Positions 22,714 to 34,780 of a stretch of 64,000 nt of DNA are shown one piece after another (within the stretch, counting starts at the first letter, position 1; every line of letters starts with the position of its first letter). The DNA is taken from contig CP142458.1 in the NCBI GenBank assembly GCA_038049695.1, forward strand, positions 61,599,501 through 61,663,500. Direction: 5' to 3'. The notes under the pieces are model-generated. The model had not been told where the DNA came from and did not search any database. It worked only from the letters and a program-made list of their open reading frames with translations. Made by a program: the position numbers and the translations under genes. Source of the stretch: Cinnamomum chago. Its lineage: Eukaryota > Streptophyta > Magnoliopsida > Laurales > Lauraceae.

Positions 22714-25700
22714 ATGCCTCGTGATATTGATCCCGCATGGAGCTTTGGTGAGGCAGTTGAGAATAATAGGTTGAAAATCAAATGCAAGTTCTGTGGAAGA
22801 GTGACCCATGGGGGCATTACAAGATTCAAACACCACTTGGGCCACATATCTGGCAATGTTGCTGGCTGTACCGAAGTACCGAGGGAAGTAAGGGAACAAA
22901 TGAAAGCTTTGGTTGGCCAAAACAAAGCTAGAAAAGTAGAGATAAAAGAAAAGAGGCGACAAGATGTTGATGCTGCCCGTTATGATGTATTTGGGGATGA
23001 ATATTTTGATGAGGAGGAAGATGCACAGATGGAGGCTGCACGCCGAGAGTCTTTGATGAGCCAACAAGAAGAATATGAACGTCGTGCATTTGCTGGAAGC
23101 AAATATAATGATGCAGGGGGCTCATCATCTACTGTGCCAAGCAGGGGCAAGGGCTTTACGGGGTCCATACGTAGGGCATTTAGCACCCAGGAACGGGATG
23201 CTGATGTAGAAATTATCTCTACAAGAAGAGCAGTTCCTCCCCCTGTTGATCCTCTAGCACATAGAAAAGAGGGAGCTAAACAACCAAAAATATCAAGTGT
23301 TATGAAAGGGGTAATGAAGGCTGCAAGAGATAGATTGGCCAAAGCTACAGCAAAATGGCTAATTCACAAGAACATACCACCTACAACAATAGATTCCCCA
23401 TACTTCCAGACTATTCTTGATGTTGCCGCCGAAGCTGGGCGGGGTATACAGGCGCCCTCCGTATATGATGTGGGCACTAAATATCTTGAAGAAGAATTTA
23501 AAGAATAAAGGCTTGGGTGGAAAAATTTAGACCCATGTGGCAACAAAATGGTGTTACCATCATGTGTGACGGGTGGACCAGCGGCACCCAAACACAATTA
23601 ATAAACTTTTTGGTGTATTCAGTCGCTGGGACCGTCTTTGTGAAGTCCATTGATGCATCTGAACATAGACGGACAACCACATATATATACTCTTATGGAT
23701 AAAGTTGTAGAGAGTGTGGGAGAGGAGTATATTGTACAGATTGTTACAGATAATGGCGCCAATTTCAAGGCAGCAGGTTTGCAATTAATGGAGAAGAGGA
23801 CCCATTTATTCTGGACCCCATGTGCAGCACACTGCGTAGATCTCATCTTGGAAGAGATTGGAAGGAAGACAAAAGTGGCTTCATTGATCAAGGCATGCAG
23901 AGGAATTACAAGATTTATATATGATCATTCATGGGTGTTAAGCTTGATGAAAAGATATACAAATAACCATGCCTTGCTGCGTCCAGGATTAACAAGGTTT
24001 GCAACCCATTTTCTGGCTATGGAAAGCCTTGTAAAGTTTAGAACGGAGCTCATTCAGATGTTTGCATCAGAAGAATGGCTTCGTTCGAGATGGGGCAATG
24101 CAACTAGTGGTCCGGAGTTTGAAGTTCCAAACCTGATGAGGGACAATAAATTTTGGAAGAAAGTGAAGAAGATATTAAAGGTTTTTGAGCCTTTAGTTAA
24201 AGTGTTGCGGCTTGTAGATGGTGATGACAAGCCGACAATGGGCTTTATATATGAAGCAATGGATCGGGCAAAGCAATCCATCATGGAAAATGTTAGATAT
24301 CACGAAAAATATATAAAGATTATTGATGCCCGTTGGAACGATCAGTTGCACCATCCATTGCATGCCGCAGGTAATTAATATATATCTTTGAATTTGATAC
24401 TTTTTTGTTTTCCTAACTAATGTATTTATTATCTTGCTTGCTCACAGTACATTCTACATATTTATAATGTAGGTTATTTTTTGAATCCCGAATTCTATTA
24501 CCGCAATGTCGAACTACACACCGAAGCAATAGATACGGACTTGCGGGTAGGATTACGGGAGGTGTTGAAGAAATTGTTAGGTGCAGATGATCAAGTTGAG
24601 GCCATACAAGAGGTGAGTGGGTGGTTACTTAAGAGAATTTAATTATGTTGTAGGGGTTTACTGACTTGTATCTAATTTTCACATTGTAGATATCTATCTA
24701 TACACAAAGGAGAGGAACCTTTGCTGACCCTCTTGTGATACGATCGATTGGAAAGATGTCACCTGGTATGACTATGAACAAAAGACATATCCACATTGCA
24801 GATATCTTGTGATACGATCTAATTTTCTTTATTTATTTTTTGCATTTCAACTGATTAGTGGATGAATTATGGGGAGAGTGCTCCACATCTAAGGAGTGCG
24901 GCTATTCGCATCCTTAGTCAAACTACAACATCTTCCAACTGTGAAAGAAATTGGAGCACTTTTTCTTTGATCCACACGAAGGTCAGGAATCGGCTTACCA
25001 TGCAGAAACTCAACAAGCTTGTGTATTGTCATTACAATCTGAAGTTGAGACACAGAATTAGGGAGAGAAGGGTAAGGGATAGTTCTGATTATTGTCCCAT
25101 TAATTTGGATCACATATTTAGAGAGGACGATCCCTTACTCCCATGGTTAGCCGAGATAGAGGATCCACTGCTAGATTCAGATCCGGGGTTTCAGGAAACG
25201 GTTCAAGAGTTGATAGGTGAGGACATGGGTGAGGCACCTGCAGCTGCAAAAGGTCAGCCACCTCAGGGAGAAGGTACCAGTAGTAGGACTAGGAGGAGTG
25301 GGAAAGAACCTGCTTCTGAGAAAGCTAGTTCTACCACAGTCTCTTCAAGTAGCCATGGTGGAGGAGATGGAGGAGGAGACAGTGGGACAGGTGGTACTAG
25401 TGAATACTATCAACATGATGAAGACGATGTCATTCCTGTAGAGGAAGTACATGAGTTACCTCCATCTGGAAGATTTGATCCAAGCCATGGTTATCAACGG
25501 CGCCGAAGAGATTCACCACCTGGGGCTGGAGGTAGTACTCAGCAAGGAAATATGGGTGGAGATTTTGGAGGACAACAAGCGGCACCATGGACTGATTCAT
25601 GGAACCCTAGTTACGGTGGACAAGGACCCTCACACTCACAGTATTTTGACTTTTTTCCATATGGTCAAGTACAACAAGGAGAAGAACAGTCTTCAACTTC

Positions 25701-25935
25701 GGGGTCCTACTCATATGGTGACTATGGTGAAACACAATATGGTAGATATCCACCTTGACCACCTCCACCTCCTCCAAGTTCCTATGATGTGGGTGCGGCT
25801 GGCTTCTTTGGATTTGTGGATCCCAATACTCATCAATATCAAATTCAATATGGTGCCAATACAAATGATAACACTGATGGGAATGAGGATAACCATAGCC
25901 CCTTGAATCTTGGTAGACATTCCTTTTGGTGGTGA
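22714..25935 (+). pseudogene. hAT transposase (BED zinc finger, DUF659, hAT C-terminal dimerisation)
   Basis: The first exon starts with MPRDIDPAWSFGEAVENN and a BED finger (CKFC ... FKHHLGH), then a polar linker with PKISSVMKGVMKAARDRL. A one-base shift after EEEFKE (about 23503) changes frame into the DUF659 block (WVEKFRPMWQQNG, TIMCDGWTSGTQTQLINFLV, FVKSIDASEH). A second shift near 23680 returns to TLMDKVVESVG, VTDNGANFKAAG, WTPCAAHCVDLILEEIG. The RNase H-like core acidic residues (the D of CDGW, the D of VTDNGAN, and a distal E) are present. Introns are 24371-24472 and 24613-24689, with a third before 24860 whose acceptor side looks damaged. The C-terminal exon has NCERNWSTFSLIHTKVRNRL, the hAT dimerisation signature, then an acidic and Gly/Ser-rich tail. 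A TGA at 25756 interrupts that tail, after which the same frame runs on to 25935. It is therefore inactive as it stands. Confidence 0.88.
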
Positions 25936-26537
25936 TCAAGGTATTTCTAATTCCTATTTCTTTCACTAACTCTCTACTCTCTTTGTCATTTCTAAATTGG
26001 TGTTGAATGTTGATTGTTGATCACTTTATAGTTCATTCACTTGATTGAATTTGAACCTTGAATGCTGAAGGTAGTGAAGTATTGATATTTGATTGTTCAA
26101 TGTTCAGTTGTTCACTAATGAGTAATGAGTAATGACCTAACTCTTAAGAATTTCTTATGCCTTTATTTCATGTTCTAATTTTTTTTTAATGAGCTTTTCA
26201 TTACTTTTTAAGTTAACATGACTAAGAAACATGAATACATGTGAAAAAACTAATCATTACTATTATTTTCTATTTATACAGCGATACAGGACCTCATATA
26301 TTGAGGGCACCGATACGCCCCCTTTTCTTACTTACTTTTGCAAAAGAACCACATTTTCTTTCATTTTACAATTTTCTGGATTTTCTGGAATTTTTTCAGA
26401 TTTTTTTGGCGATTTTTTAAAATCGCACCGCTACGCCGATACGTATCCCCGATACGCTACGTATCGCCCGCTTCGTATCGGTTTGGCGGTGGGCCGCTAC
26501 GCCCGCCGATACCGATATTTTCATCCTTGGGTCTGCG

Positions 26538-26879
26538 TGAGTGGCGATGGAGATGATGCCGATGAGGGAATGGAGATGGAGATGAGGGAAAGAGCAGCAA
26601 GAGAGAGAGAGAGAGAAGAACAGAGTGATAAATGGAGATGGAGAAGAGGAAAAGAGCAGAACAGATTGAGAAATGGAGATGGGGGAAAGAGCAGCGAGAG
26701 AGAGAGAGAAGAACAGATTGAGAAATGGAGATGGAGACGAGGGAAAGAGCAGCAAGAGAGAAAGGGCCGATCGAGAGAGAGAGCGCCAATCGAGAGCAGG
26801 TGAGAGAGTGAAAAAACGCAAAAGAGGGCTGGAAAGAGGAAAAGAGGGCTTCTTGGGCGGGAGAGGGAAAAATGAAGAT
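26538..26879. repeat. GA-rich repeats resuming the CACTA interior
   Basis: Repeats of GAAATGGAGATGG, GAAAGAGCAGC(A/G)AGAGAG and GAACAGATTGA with a loose period of 45-65 bp. Open frames on both strands here are compositional. Confidence 0.7.
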
Positions 26880-27575
26880 TTACCGACGTTTAAATTTCGT
26901 CGGTAAAAATCATTATATTCTTTAATTAAAACAACTAAAGAGTTAATGAACTTTTACCGACGTTTTTAATAAAACGTCGGTAATAACTATTCCGACGCTA
27001 ATTATCGTCGGTAAAAACTATAATTCGTCGGTAAATGTCAACGATTTTAAATTTTCTAAATATAAAATTAATATTTACCGACGTTTTATACAAAATGTCG
27101 TTAAACGTTCATTTTATTTTTCGCTTCATAAGAAAATTGAACTTTCCCGACGCTTATTTTTCGTCGGCAAAATTTAAAAAAAATAAAACATAAAATACTT
27201 TACCGACGTTTTATTTTCGTCGGGAAATGAAAAAAGAAAATAAATAAAAAATAAAAAAGACCTTCCCGACGCTTATTTTTCGTCGGGAAAATTTTAAAAA
27301 AAATAAAACATAAAATACTTTACCGACGTTTTATTTTCGTCGGGAAATGAAAAAAGAAAATAAATAAAAAATAAAAAAGACTTTACCGACGTTTTGTTTT
27401 TTCGTCTGTAAAAATCAAGTAGGAAAATAAATACATTCATAACATAATTTTGCCGACGTTTTATTGCGTCGGTAAAACATATAAAACGTCGCTAAAATGC
27501 GATTTTACCGACGTTTTATCATTCCCTAAAAGTGACTTTTACCTACGTTTTTAAAAAAACGTCCCTAAAGGTGCA
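26880..27575. repeat. CACTA right subterminal repeat field
   Basis: Same TTTACCGACG/CGTCGG words as the left field. It includes a near-perfect duplicated block of about 120 bp (around 27140-27260 and 27260-27380). Confidence 0.85.
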
Positions 27576-27591
27576 ACTTGTTGTAGTGCAT

Positions 27592-29820
27592 ATAATTGGC
27601 TGAACAAGCATGCATGTGCAAATGAAAACACGTATCGAGGAAAAAATTTAGAGTTGCAGGCCAATGCCTAGTGACTTACGAAGGGAATTTAGCCTAGCAG
27701 GCTCAATAGGTTTTGTGAGTGCAGTGTGGACCATAGTACAATGCAGGTCAGACTTACGAACCTATACAGACTTTGTCTTGACCTGTTGAGGAGAATAATG
27801 TTTCTTCCTATGCCGATTTCTCAAATGATTTCTCAATTTATTACAATGTGGTCGGATGTGCCTTTCATCCCACAGAAGTGACAGATGAGAATGAATTTAT
27901 TATGAGGCACACGCTTGTAATTTGCATTCACACATTTCATGGGTGCAACATTATGTATAATGGGTGCCATGGACAACAAAGTAGGTCCTTGAACAAACAC
28001 AGATTTACCTGTGGACTTCGATGTGGAGGCTACATGCACAAAGCCAATTCCGTGTTTTGCTGAATTCAAAACTTGATTGCTCAAGATGTCATCAAGCTTC
28101 TTTGACCTTTTGTTCATGTGGTCCAGAGACGCCATTGCAGTTACCAATTCAGAGGTTGCCATCTTGAATTTTCCAATTAAATCCACCTTTTCAGCCTTGC
28201 AGTCAATCAACTCTTTCTTCAAAGCTTCCAAATCCTTTGAAGCTTTCTCAACTTGATCTTTCAATAGAGCATTCTCCTTACCTGCATCAATTATGTTGTT
28301 AGACAAAATATTACACTGATCTTTCCAACTGAGTTACCGTTGCTTGTGACTCTTCTAGTTGTGCTTTCAGAGAAGAATTCTGAGATTCCATTGCTTTCAA
28401 CATTAATGCCCTTTTTTCATTGATCTTCGACATACATATGGAATCTTACAACACTCTCCTATACTTAGCTTCCCAGTCCTGTTCATTGTAAAAAAAAAAT
28501 GATGTAGATCTATATCTTCATCTAACTTTGAGTCATTGTCAGATGAACCCTGCACCCAGCATAGAAGAGACATTTGACAAAGCCATGAAAGCAGCACATT
28601 TTCCAGACTCATGAGGGGGGACTCAGGCTCACTACATTCTTCATCAAAATCGTCTTCCCAAAAGACGTTCAAAGTCTTACCTTTGGTTTTCTCTTTCTAA
28701 TCAGCACACTTAGCAGCAGTGTGATCACATCCTTGACATTCATTGCATTGGATAGGCTTGAAGGATTCTTTCACCGAATTTTTATCGATCTTAGGCACGG
28801 ACTTATTGGGTGCCTTGTTGTTCTTAAAGTCCTTTTTCAAAGTTCTTTTCTTGTTTTTCCACAACTTTCTGAACTTTTTAACAACGAATGCTTTAAATTC
28901 AACATCGTCCGATTTACAATCCGATTCCATATCAGGAACATCCTCAATAGGTTTGAAGGACATGATAGTAATGTCCTTGCCTTTTCTGGTCTAACAATGG
29001 TTGGCTTCAAAGGTTTGCAAACTCCCAACCAGTTTTTCAGCCATGAAAGAGTCCAGATTTTGATAGTCCTCAATAGCTACTACTTTTGGACGAAACTTGT
29101 CACAATTCTGACCTCAGAAATTGGCTCTCCCAAATTAAAACTTGAGTTGACAATGTCACTGAGTTTTTCATAAAACTCATCAAACGTTTCAGAAACTTTC
29201 ATTCTCAAGGTCTCAAAAGCAGTAGTTAAATTTTGGAGCCTTGTGTGCTTAACAGACATGCTACCTTAGCCGAACTACATGTAGAGATCCTGCGGAACTC
29301 TGAGACGGTAACACCATTGAATGTGGCATTAATTGCCTTCTTGTTGCAATTAGAGGCACGTTTTAGAATCTTTCATTCTCAAGGTCTCAAAAGCGGTAGT
29401 TAGATTTTGGAGCTTTGTCAACTTAACTGCATTTGTGCCCTCAGAAACAATCTGCAGGATGTCCCATGCTACCTTAGCCAAACTACATGTAGAGATTGTG
29501 TGGAACTCTAAGGCAGTAACACCATTGAATGTGGCATTAATTGCCTTCTTGTTGCAATTAGAGGCACATTTTTCCTCTTAAGTTCATTGGGCTTTAGGTT
29601 TAAGAATTGTCTGCTAATCTACAACAATTGTAGGTCTGGTATAACCCTTCAACAACATCCCAAACCTCATCATCTATAGCCCTAAGGAAAGCAATCATCT
29701 GTACCTTCTAGTAAGCATAATTGGCTCCATCCAGCAATGGGGGCTTAATAGTCGATGTTTCTTCTCTATTGAATTTCATAAGAGAAAACTGATGAATTGA
29801 TCACACAATAAATTAGTGCA
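27592..29820 (-). mobile_element. gag-like region of the Copia fossil
   Basis: Minus-strand translations show a retroviral-type zinc knuckle (CNECQG-DHTAAKC, about 28700-28760), a long coiled-coil segment (ALLKDQVEKASKDLEALKKE, about 28200-28290), a second knuckle-like CHFCGMKG-DH (about 27840), and upstream the LLDGANYAYWK-type start of plant Copia gag near 29730. The order matches SIRE/Maximus-like gag. The region is broken in many places. Confidence 0.75.
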
Positions 29821-29821
29821 A

Positions 29822-29836
29822 CCCGCTCTAATACCA
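29822..29836 (-). other. Primer binding site of the Copia fossil
   Basis: Minus-strand TGGTATTAGAGCGGG, close to the TGGTATCAGAGC complement of initiator tRNA-Met used by plant Copia elements, two bases from the LTR edge (29839). Confidence 0.75.
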
Positions 29837-29838
29837 AT

Positions 29839-30387
29839 TGAAGGTCGCGTTTAACCCTTAACACGAGTTAAAGTCCCAAATCAGTTTCTCTTTTAGATTT
29901 CAATTAAGGCTAATTAATTGACCTAAACCAATATCAAGCAATCAACCACAAGAGAAAGAGACACACGATTTTTTACATGGAAAACCCTACTCGGAAAAAC
30001 CCACGGATCTTATCGTCTAGACCACAGTCAACCAAACACTATGTAATTGAAAGTTACAAGAAGTACTCACAGACCCTTCCATATTTGTAACTCAACCTAA
30101 GGACCGCAATGGTCTTACCGACAACTCACCATACACCTTCACCATACTTGAACCAACCACGTTGAACGCTTTTTCAAGGTGAATCTACCGCAAGAGAGTA
30201 GACGGAAAGAATCTCCAAGGCTTAATGCTTCAGCTTTGCAACTAAGGATGCTTTGGAAAAGATAATGGATCTCTCAAAGGATTTTAGGGTTTAGAATGGG
30301 AGAAAGGTTCTCTAGGTTTGAGAGAGAATGTCTTTAAATAACTCTTGGTTCGTGGGTTGGAAGCCATAAGAGTTTTGGAAGGATTGG
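29839..30387 (-). repeat. 5' LTR of the Copia fossil (right side)
   Basis: Begins with TGAAGGTCGCG beside the primer site. From AATCAACCACAAGAGAA (about 29938) it matches the left LTR up to AGTTTTGGA(A/C)GGATTGG. The outer part is missing. Confidence 0.75.
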
Positions 30388-30768
30388 CAACATCGAAAAT
30401 TATCATTTGCTGTACTCGGAAACATCAGCAGATGAGATGCCACACCATCTCATCTATTGTCGCAAAGTTTTGAAACACCAATAGATACCGTAGGTTGGAC
30501 AACAAGAAAAGAAAATAGGCTAAAGTACATCTATGTAGCTAAGATGACCGATATTGATTGATTGATTTACCATTAAAAAAAAAAAACAGAGATGATTGAT
30601 ATTGATTCGCATGCTAAGATTGATATGTGTTATTACAAGGATACCTACAGAAATGAATTCATAGAAAGTAACTGTAGATGTCGAAATTTTGCCAAACAAT
30701 GATGCAAATGGGAATTGGTCTAGGCCCATTAAATTAGCATGATTCAATGATTTGAGTCATCAAAACTT

Positions 30769-30802
<34 letters not shown>

Positions 30803-32199
30803 TGAAAAAAAGGCATGAGTAGTTGTTGGTAAAATGGTGGAAGCCAATGCACATCATCTCAAAGGTCTAAGTTTCAAGTCCCCATAAATGTATTTTTTTT
30901 TGTTCCTCCAAATTCAAGCATGGGCCCCACAAAATGATCTAATGAAAGAGACCATTTGACCCATTCAAACATTAAAAAGAGATTGCTGTGGGAAGTTACT
31001 TAACTTCTCAAACAGAGGAAATAAAAGGAGGAGAAGTAAAGAGAGAAAGGAGATTGGACCGTTTTTGCCAACAAAGAAGAGAAAGAAAAGAAAAGAAGAG
31101 AAGGAGAAGAGAAAAGAAAGGGAGGGAGAAAAGGGTGAGATTTCTACATCTTCTTTCCCTTGACGCCATCTTCTTCATCTCATTTTTACAGATCTCCTTC
31201 TTCACTCCATCACAGTCACCCCATCTCTATTTCATCTCTCACACCACAACTTTGAAAGGAGATTCGGACCCTTGTTTAAGGGATCTGCCCTCCCAACCAC
31301 CACATCGTCTTCTCCACTGCATCTTCATCACCATTTCTTCCCAATCACAACTTATTGACCATTTAAATGGAGATTCGGAATCCCCTTACAAGGGAATTCT
31401 GCCCTCCACCAAACTCTTATGTGTGGTGCATTATATTCACCATTTAACTAGAGATTCAGATCCTTACCAAAGAAGGAATCTGCCCTCCTGTCCAAAACTG
31501 AAATTTAGAAGAAATTATGTTTGAATAATGAAATGGGTACAGCCATGGTGATGTCATGAAACAATGATGGCAGCAAACATCAAGGGATAATTCTGACCCA
31601 CTTTTTGTGCTTTGTTACATCTTAACTCTCACACAGAATTTAAAAGAATTAACACATCACATGTACATGGACACTATCGTGTCATGTCTTGAGTTTTCCA
31701 GATTTAAGAAATATGAGTAAAAAAAAAAAAAAGCCAATGAAGATGCTACTTGAAGATCCGAATGCACCATAGCATTCAAGGAATCTGATGATTGGCCCAC
31801 CTTGAAATAGGTGTATCAGATAGTTGAATATTAGCTGATCTACTGCATGGCTGAGTTCAGTTCAATTCATGTTGGAACAACTTGTGTTGGATTTTTAAGC
31901 TACAATGTTCCAAATAATTCATATGGGAGTTTGCTAGCATTTCATGGTTTGTTAAGAAACAAAATGATGGCTAAGTGATTCATATACAGCAAGATGGTTG
32001 GTGTGGTTATAAGCCTAACATATGGGGTAGTGTGGGCTGCTCATACCGCCTAAAACAGGGCCTCTGTGCAGTTATAAAATCCCAGAAAAATAATCTATGT
32101 GCAATCAACCAAACTCCACAAACAAACAATCCACAAACCTGAATTCTCCCAAACAAACAGCCTATAAGCAACCCACAAACAACCTGAATCTACCCAAAC
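30388..32199. other. Spacer with degraded repeats
   Basis: Holds a (TA)n microsatellite at 30773-30800, a purine-rich run at 31015-31140, and three loosely repeated blocks (about 31257, 31367, 31449) with GAGATTC(G/A)GA and ATCTGCCCTCC or TTCTGCCCTCC about 95 bp apart. An open plus-strand frame (30988-31524) spans these but has no family likeness. This could be leader or LTR sequence of an unrecognised retroelement. Confidence 0.4.
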
Positions 32200-32640
32200 A
32201 AACAGGCCAGAATTATAACTTCAACTTAGGCCAGGTTTTGGGTCTGAATCAGGCCAGAATATTGGGCCTAATCTAAGACAAATTTTGGGCCTAAATCAGG
32301 CCAGGTTTTAGGTCCAAATCAGGTCAAGTTTTGGGTCCAAATCAGGTCAGGTTTTGGGTCCAAATCAGGTCAGGTTTTGGGTTCAAATCAGGTCAGAATT
32401 ATAACTTCAAATCAGATCAGAATATTGGGTCTAATCTAAAATATATTTTGGGCCTAAACCAGGCCAGGTTTTGGGTTTGAATCAGCCCAGAATATGGAGC
32501 CTAATCTAAGACAGATTTTGGGCCTAACTTAGGCTAGAATTATAAAATCCAAGTCAGGCCAGAACCATTCCAGACCTATAATTCTAAACCAGATTAGTCT
32601 TATGGTTCAAAATTGGGTCAGAATTATAGACCAAAATCAG
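32200..32640. repeat. Minisatellite, 23-bp unit at its core
   Basis: The word AAATCAGG recurs at 32293, 32316, 32339, 32362 and 32385, exactly 23 bp apart, in units like AAATCAGGTCAGGTTTTGGG. More diverged variants with AGAATTATAACTT and AGAATATTGGG flank the core. Confidence 0.85.
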
Positions 32641-33539
32641 CCCAAACAATGGTAAAAATTAGGCTATAACTCAAAAATTGGCCAGAATTGGCTTGAAATA
32701 TTGTTCAAATATTGGCTGAAAGTAGACTGAAAACTCAGGCTAAATGATGATTTTAAATTGGTCGAAAGACAACCAAAATGTTGGCTGAAAACAAGTTAAT
32801 GAACCCAATCGAGAAATGATCATAAAGATCCAGGTGAATCGAAAGAACTACTTTTGACAGCAAGGCGAAGAGCAGGAATTTGTGAATTTTTATTTATTTA
32901 TTTCCCTGTATTTTCTTTGTAAATTTTATTGAGTCAATGTCTTGATAATCAGAGGTTTTCCATTGAGGATGTATTTAACGATCGATGAGTTTTCACGATC
33001 AGGAGTATGATGTACCCACAAGAATGAATATAAAACCTCCCATTAAATGAAGGGAAATTTGTATTCAATGAATTTTGGTGCATTTCTTTATTTATGCATA
33101 AATTTATTGTGTACAGTAACCTACGGGCAAGTTCAATAGAATACAAAATCAAGGAATGTCATTGTCAACATGTTGATAAAAAGCTACAAATTGCTCTTTT
33201 ACTAGATGTTTAATGGATATAGGTACAAGGAGCTAGGAGAAAGGGAAGACCAAAAAAGACTTCAATGTAATGAGAAAAAAACACCTTCAAGTAAATGAGG
33301 AAAGATGAGTTAGATTATGAAGCTAAGGAGAGCATGGCTGACTTGAGCTGGAAAAAAAAAAGACCCTAAATAGATAGCAAAAGGCTTCCATGGCAAAAAA
33401 ATTGTTTATCCCTTGACTATTATTTTTTTATTTTTTTATTTTTTTGAATGGTATCCCTTGATGAGATTTTACACATCCAAGGGTAAAATACCTAACTTAT
33501 AATGTACAATCAATTAGAAAGGATACCCTCATCTTGATA

Positions 33540-34035
33540 TGCTTGTAAGGGATGCTTGTCATAGGATATTTGAAGTTCCTTTTAGAAGTGTTGCTTTTGC
33601 ATCTTTCATGCCAAGGAGGTTAACTATGGAAACCATCTTCTCACTTAGACGATTACAGAAAAATACAGAGAGAAGAGGAAAAAATTCATATAGTCTTCAT
33701 TTATTTAGAGAAAGCCCACTACAGGGTATCTAGAGATTTGATGTAGTGTGTCTTAGATAAAAGAAGTGTCACATGAGGTTATATTGAAATCATTAAAACA
33801 TGTGCGAGGGAGCAGTAATGTGTGCGAGAACTACTTGTAAAAAGACATGTGAGTTTCCAAAGACTAGGTTTACATTGGGGGTGAGTTTTAAGCCCTAACA
33901 CTTTACACGAGTTAACTAGTCATATTCAAGAAGAGGTACCTTGGTGGATGTTGTTAACAGATGAGATTATGTTGGTGGACAAATTGATAGATGAGGTGAA
34001 TGAAAAACTTGAGAGATGTCAGTAGACTTAGAATC
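33540..34035 (+). pseudogene. RTE-type LINE reverse transcriptase fragment
   Basis: Plus-strand translations give, in order, MPRRLTMETIFSLRRLQ, then a decayed FIDLEKAYDRVPR-like stretch (seen as YLEKAHYRVSRDL), VLDKRSVT--YI-IIKT, GLHWG--LSP, ELTSHIQEEVPWWMLLTDEIMLVD and EVNEKLERC. This is the motif order of plant RTE (jockey-like) reverse transcriptases. The usual ADD(I) catalytic pair is changed (LTDEIMLVD), and several stops interrupt the frame. It is a dead fragment with no 3' end attached. Confidence 0.72.
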
Positions 34036-34780
34036 CTAAAATATTTAGAAAAGTGGATGTATATTTATATTGATTCGAACAACACGTCAAATCACCAAAT
34101 CCTAAATTCTGGATCCAACGAAGCAAACACCTAATACAGTGTCAGATTCTGCAAAGTACCTATAATCATGCAACTTAGTCACAACTATAATGTTTCAAGA
34201 AATAATGAGATTTTTTTTTACATTCCAACAACTGGAAGAAAATAATGACAATTCAACAGAAACAAATTGCTGATCAACAAATATATGAAACATTAGTACG
34301 TATATGCTTGCCCTAACTAGTTGCTTGAATCATGGGATTTGACGCATCAATCCTTTCCTTTTTCTTTTGTAGAGTTGAAACAGTTAAAGGAAACAGGAAA
34401 AAAAAAGGGGAAAAGATATCTAAATCCAACCCACATTATAAGAGCAAAATTAAACCCACATTGCAGTAGGAGGCTAGGAGAAATAGCATTTGCAACTTCT
34501 ATCAAGTTTTGCACCTCCGCCCCTCCAATTTTTCTTTTTCCTCTCTACTTAAGTTCCTTCGGGACCAACTACAGCAGCAAATTGCTCGCAACAGATCTTG
34601 TACTCTTTACCCTTCATTACAAGTGCAGGATACGAAACCCTCCGTCTCATACCACAGGTCCAAAAGCCTTGCATCGCACATCCTGCAATATCCATTGCCA
34701 TTTGCAGGCCATTCCATTAATATAAACCCAATGATGAGCATTCAAAAAGTTTCAATCTTTCGATTATTCCATACGCAGGG

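Larger units (their letters stand above)
20841..26529 (+). mobile_element. Complete-ended hAT DNA transposon, 5.7 kb
   Basis: The ends are CATAGATGAAAATATCGG (20841-20858) and, read inward from the right, CAAGGATGAAAATATCGG (26529-26512): 16 of 18 bases agree and the CA(A)GG-type start suits hAT. The perfect 8-bp target duplication GGTCTGCG lies at 20833-20840 and 26530-26537. Inside are subterminal GTATCG arrays, a 154-bp tandem array and a BED finger/DUF659/dimerisation transposase with several breaks. The element sits in the GA-rich block of the CACTA element, so it is the youngest layer of the nest. Confidence 0.93.
11252..27588. mobile_element. CACTA (En/Spm-type) DNA transposon, 16.3 kb, non-autonomous
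   Basis: The left end CACTATAACAAACTGCAC (11252-11269) is matched by the right end read inward, CACTACAACAAGTTGCAC (27588-27571): 15 of 18 bases agree. The 3-bp target duplication CAT lies immediately outside both ends (11249-11251 and 27589-27591), as the family makes. Both ends carry about 700 bp of subterminal repeats based on TTTACCGACG / CGTCGGTAAA. No TNPD-like transposase or TNPA-like gene was recognised, so the element was probably moved in trans. Inside are a MITE, an RNase H-like scrap, a glycine-rich protein gene and a whole hAT element. Without the hAT it is about 10.6 kb. Confidence 0.9.
9437..30387 (-). mobile_element. Broken Copia (SIRE-like) LTR retrotransposon, outer layer of a triple nest
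   Basis: Two related LTR segments (9437-10214 and 29839-30387) enclose a gag-like region (27592-29820), a tRNA-Met-type primer site beside the right LTR (29822-29836) and a purine tract beside the left LTR (10215-10226), all consistent with minus orientation. About 3.3 kb of internal sequence remains once the inserted CACTA is set aside; integrase, RT and RNase H are not recognisable. Over the roughly 450 bp that can be compared the LTRs differ at about 50 sites by eye (near 11%), so the insertion is old. The element is broken in several ways, and both outer LTR edges are incomplete. Confidence 0.8.

Noticed and set aside
26231-26906. Open frames rich in Glu/Arg or Ser/Leu on both strands
   Set aside because: They arise from GA-rich repeats and the hAT end; no family likeness.
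30988-31524. 178-codon plus-strand frame
   Set aside because: It spans a purine run and three noncoding repeats and shows no domain or splice context.
33200-33360. GRPKK-containing stretch as an RTE C-terminus
   Set aside because: It lies upstream of the RT motifs rather than downstream, and the match is too short to trust.
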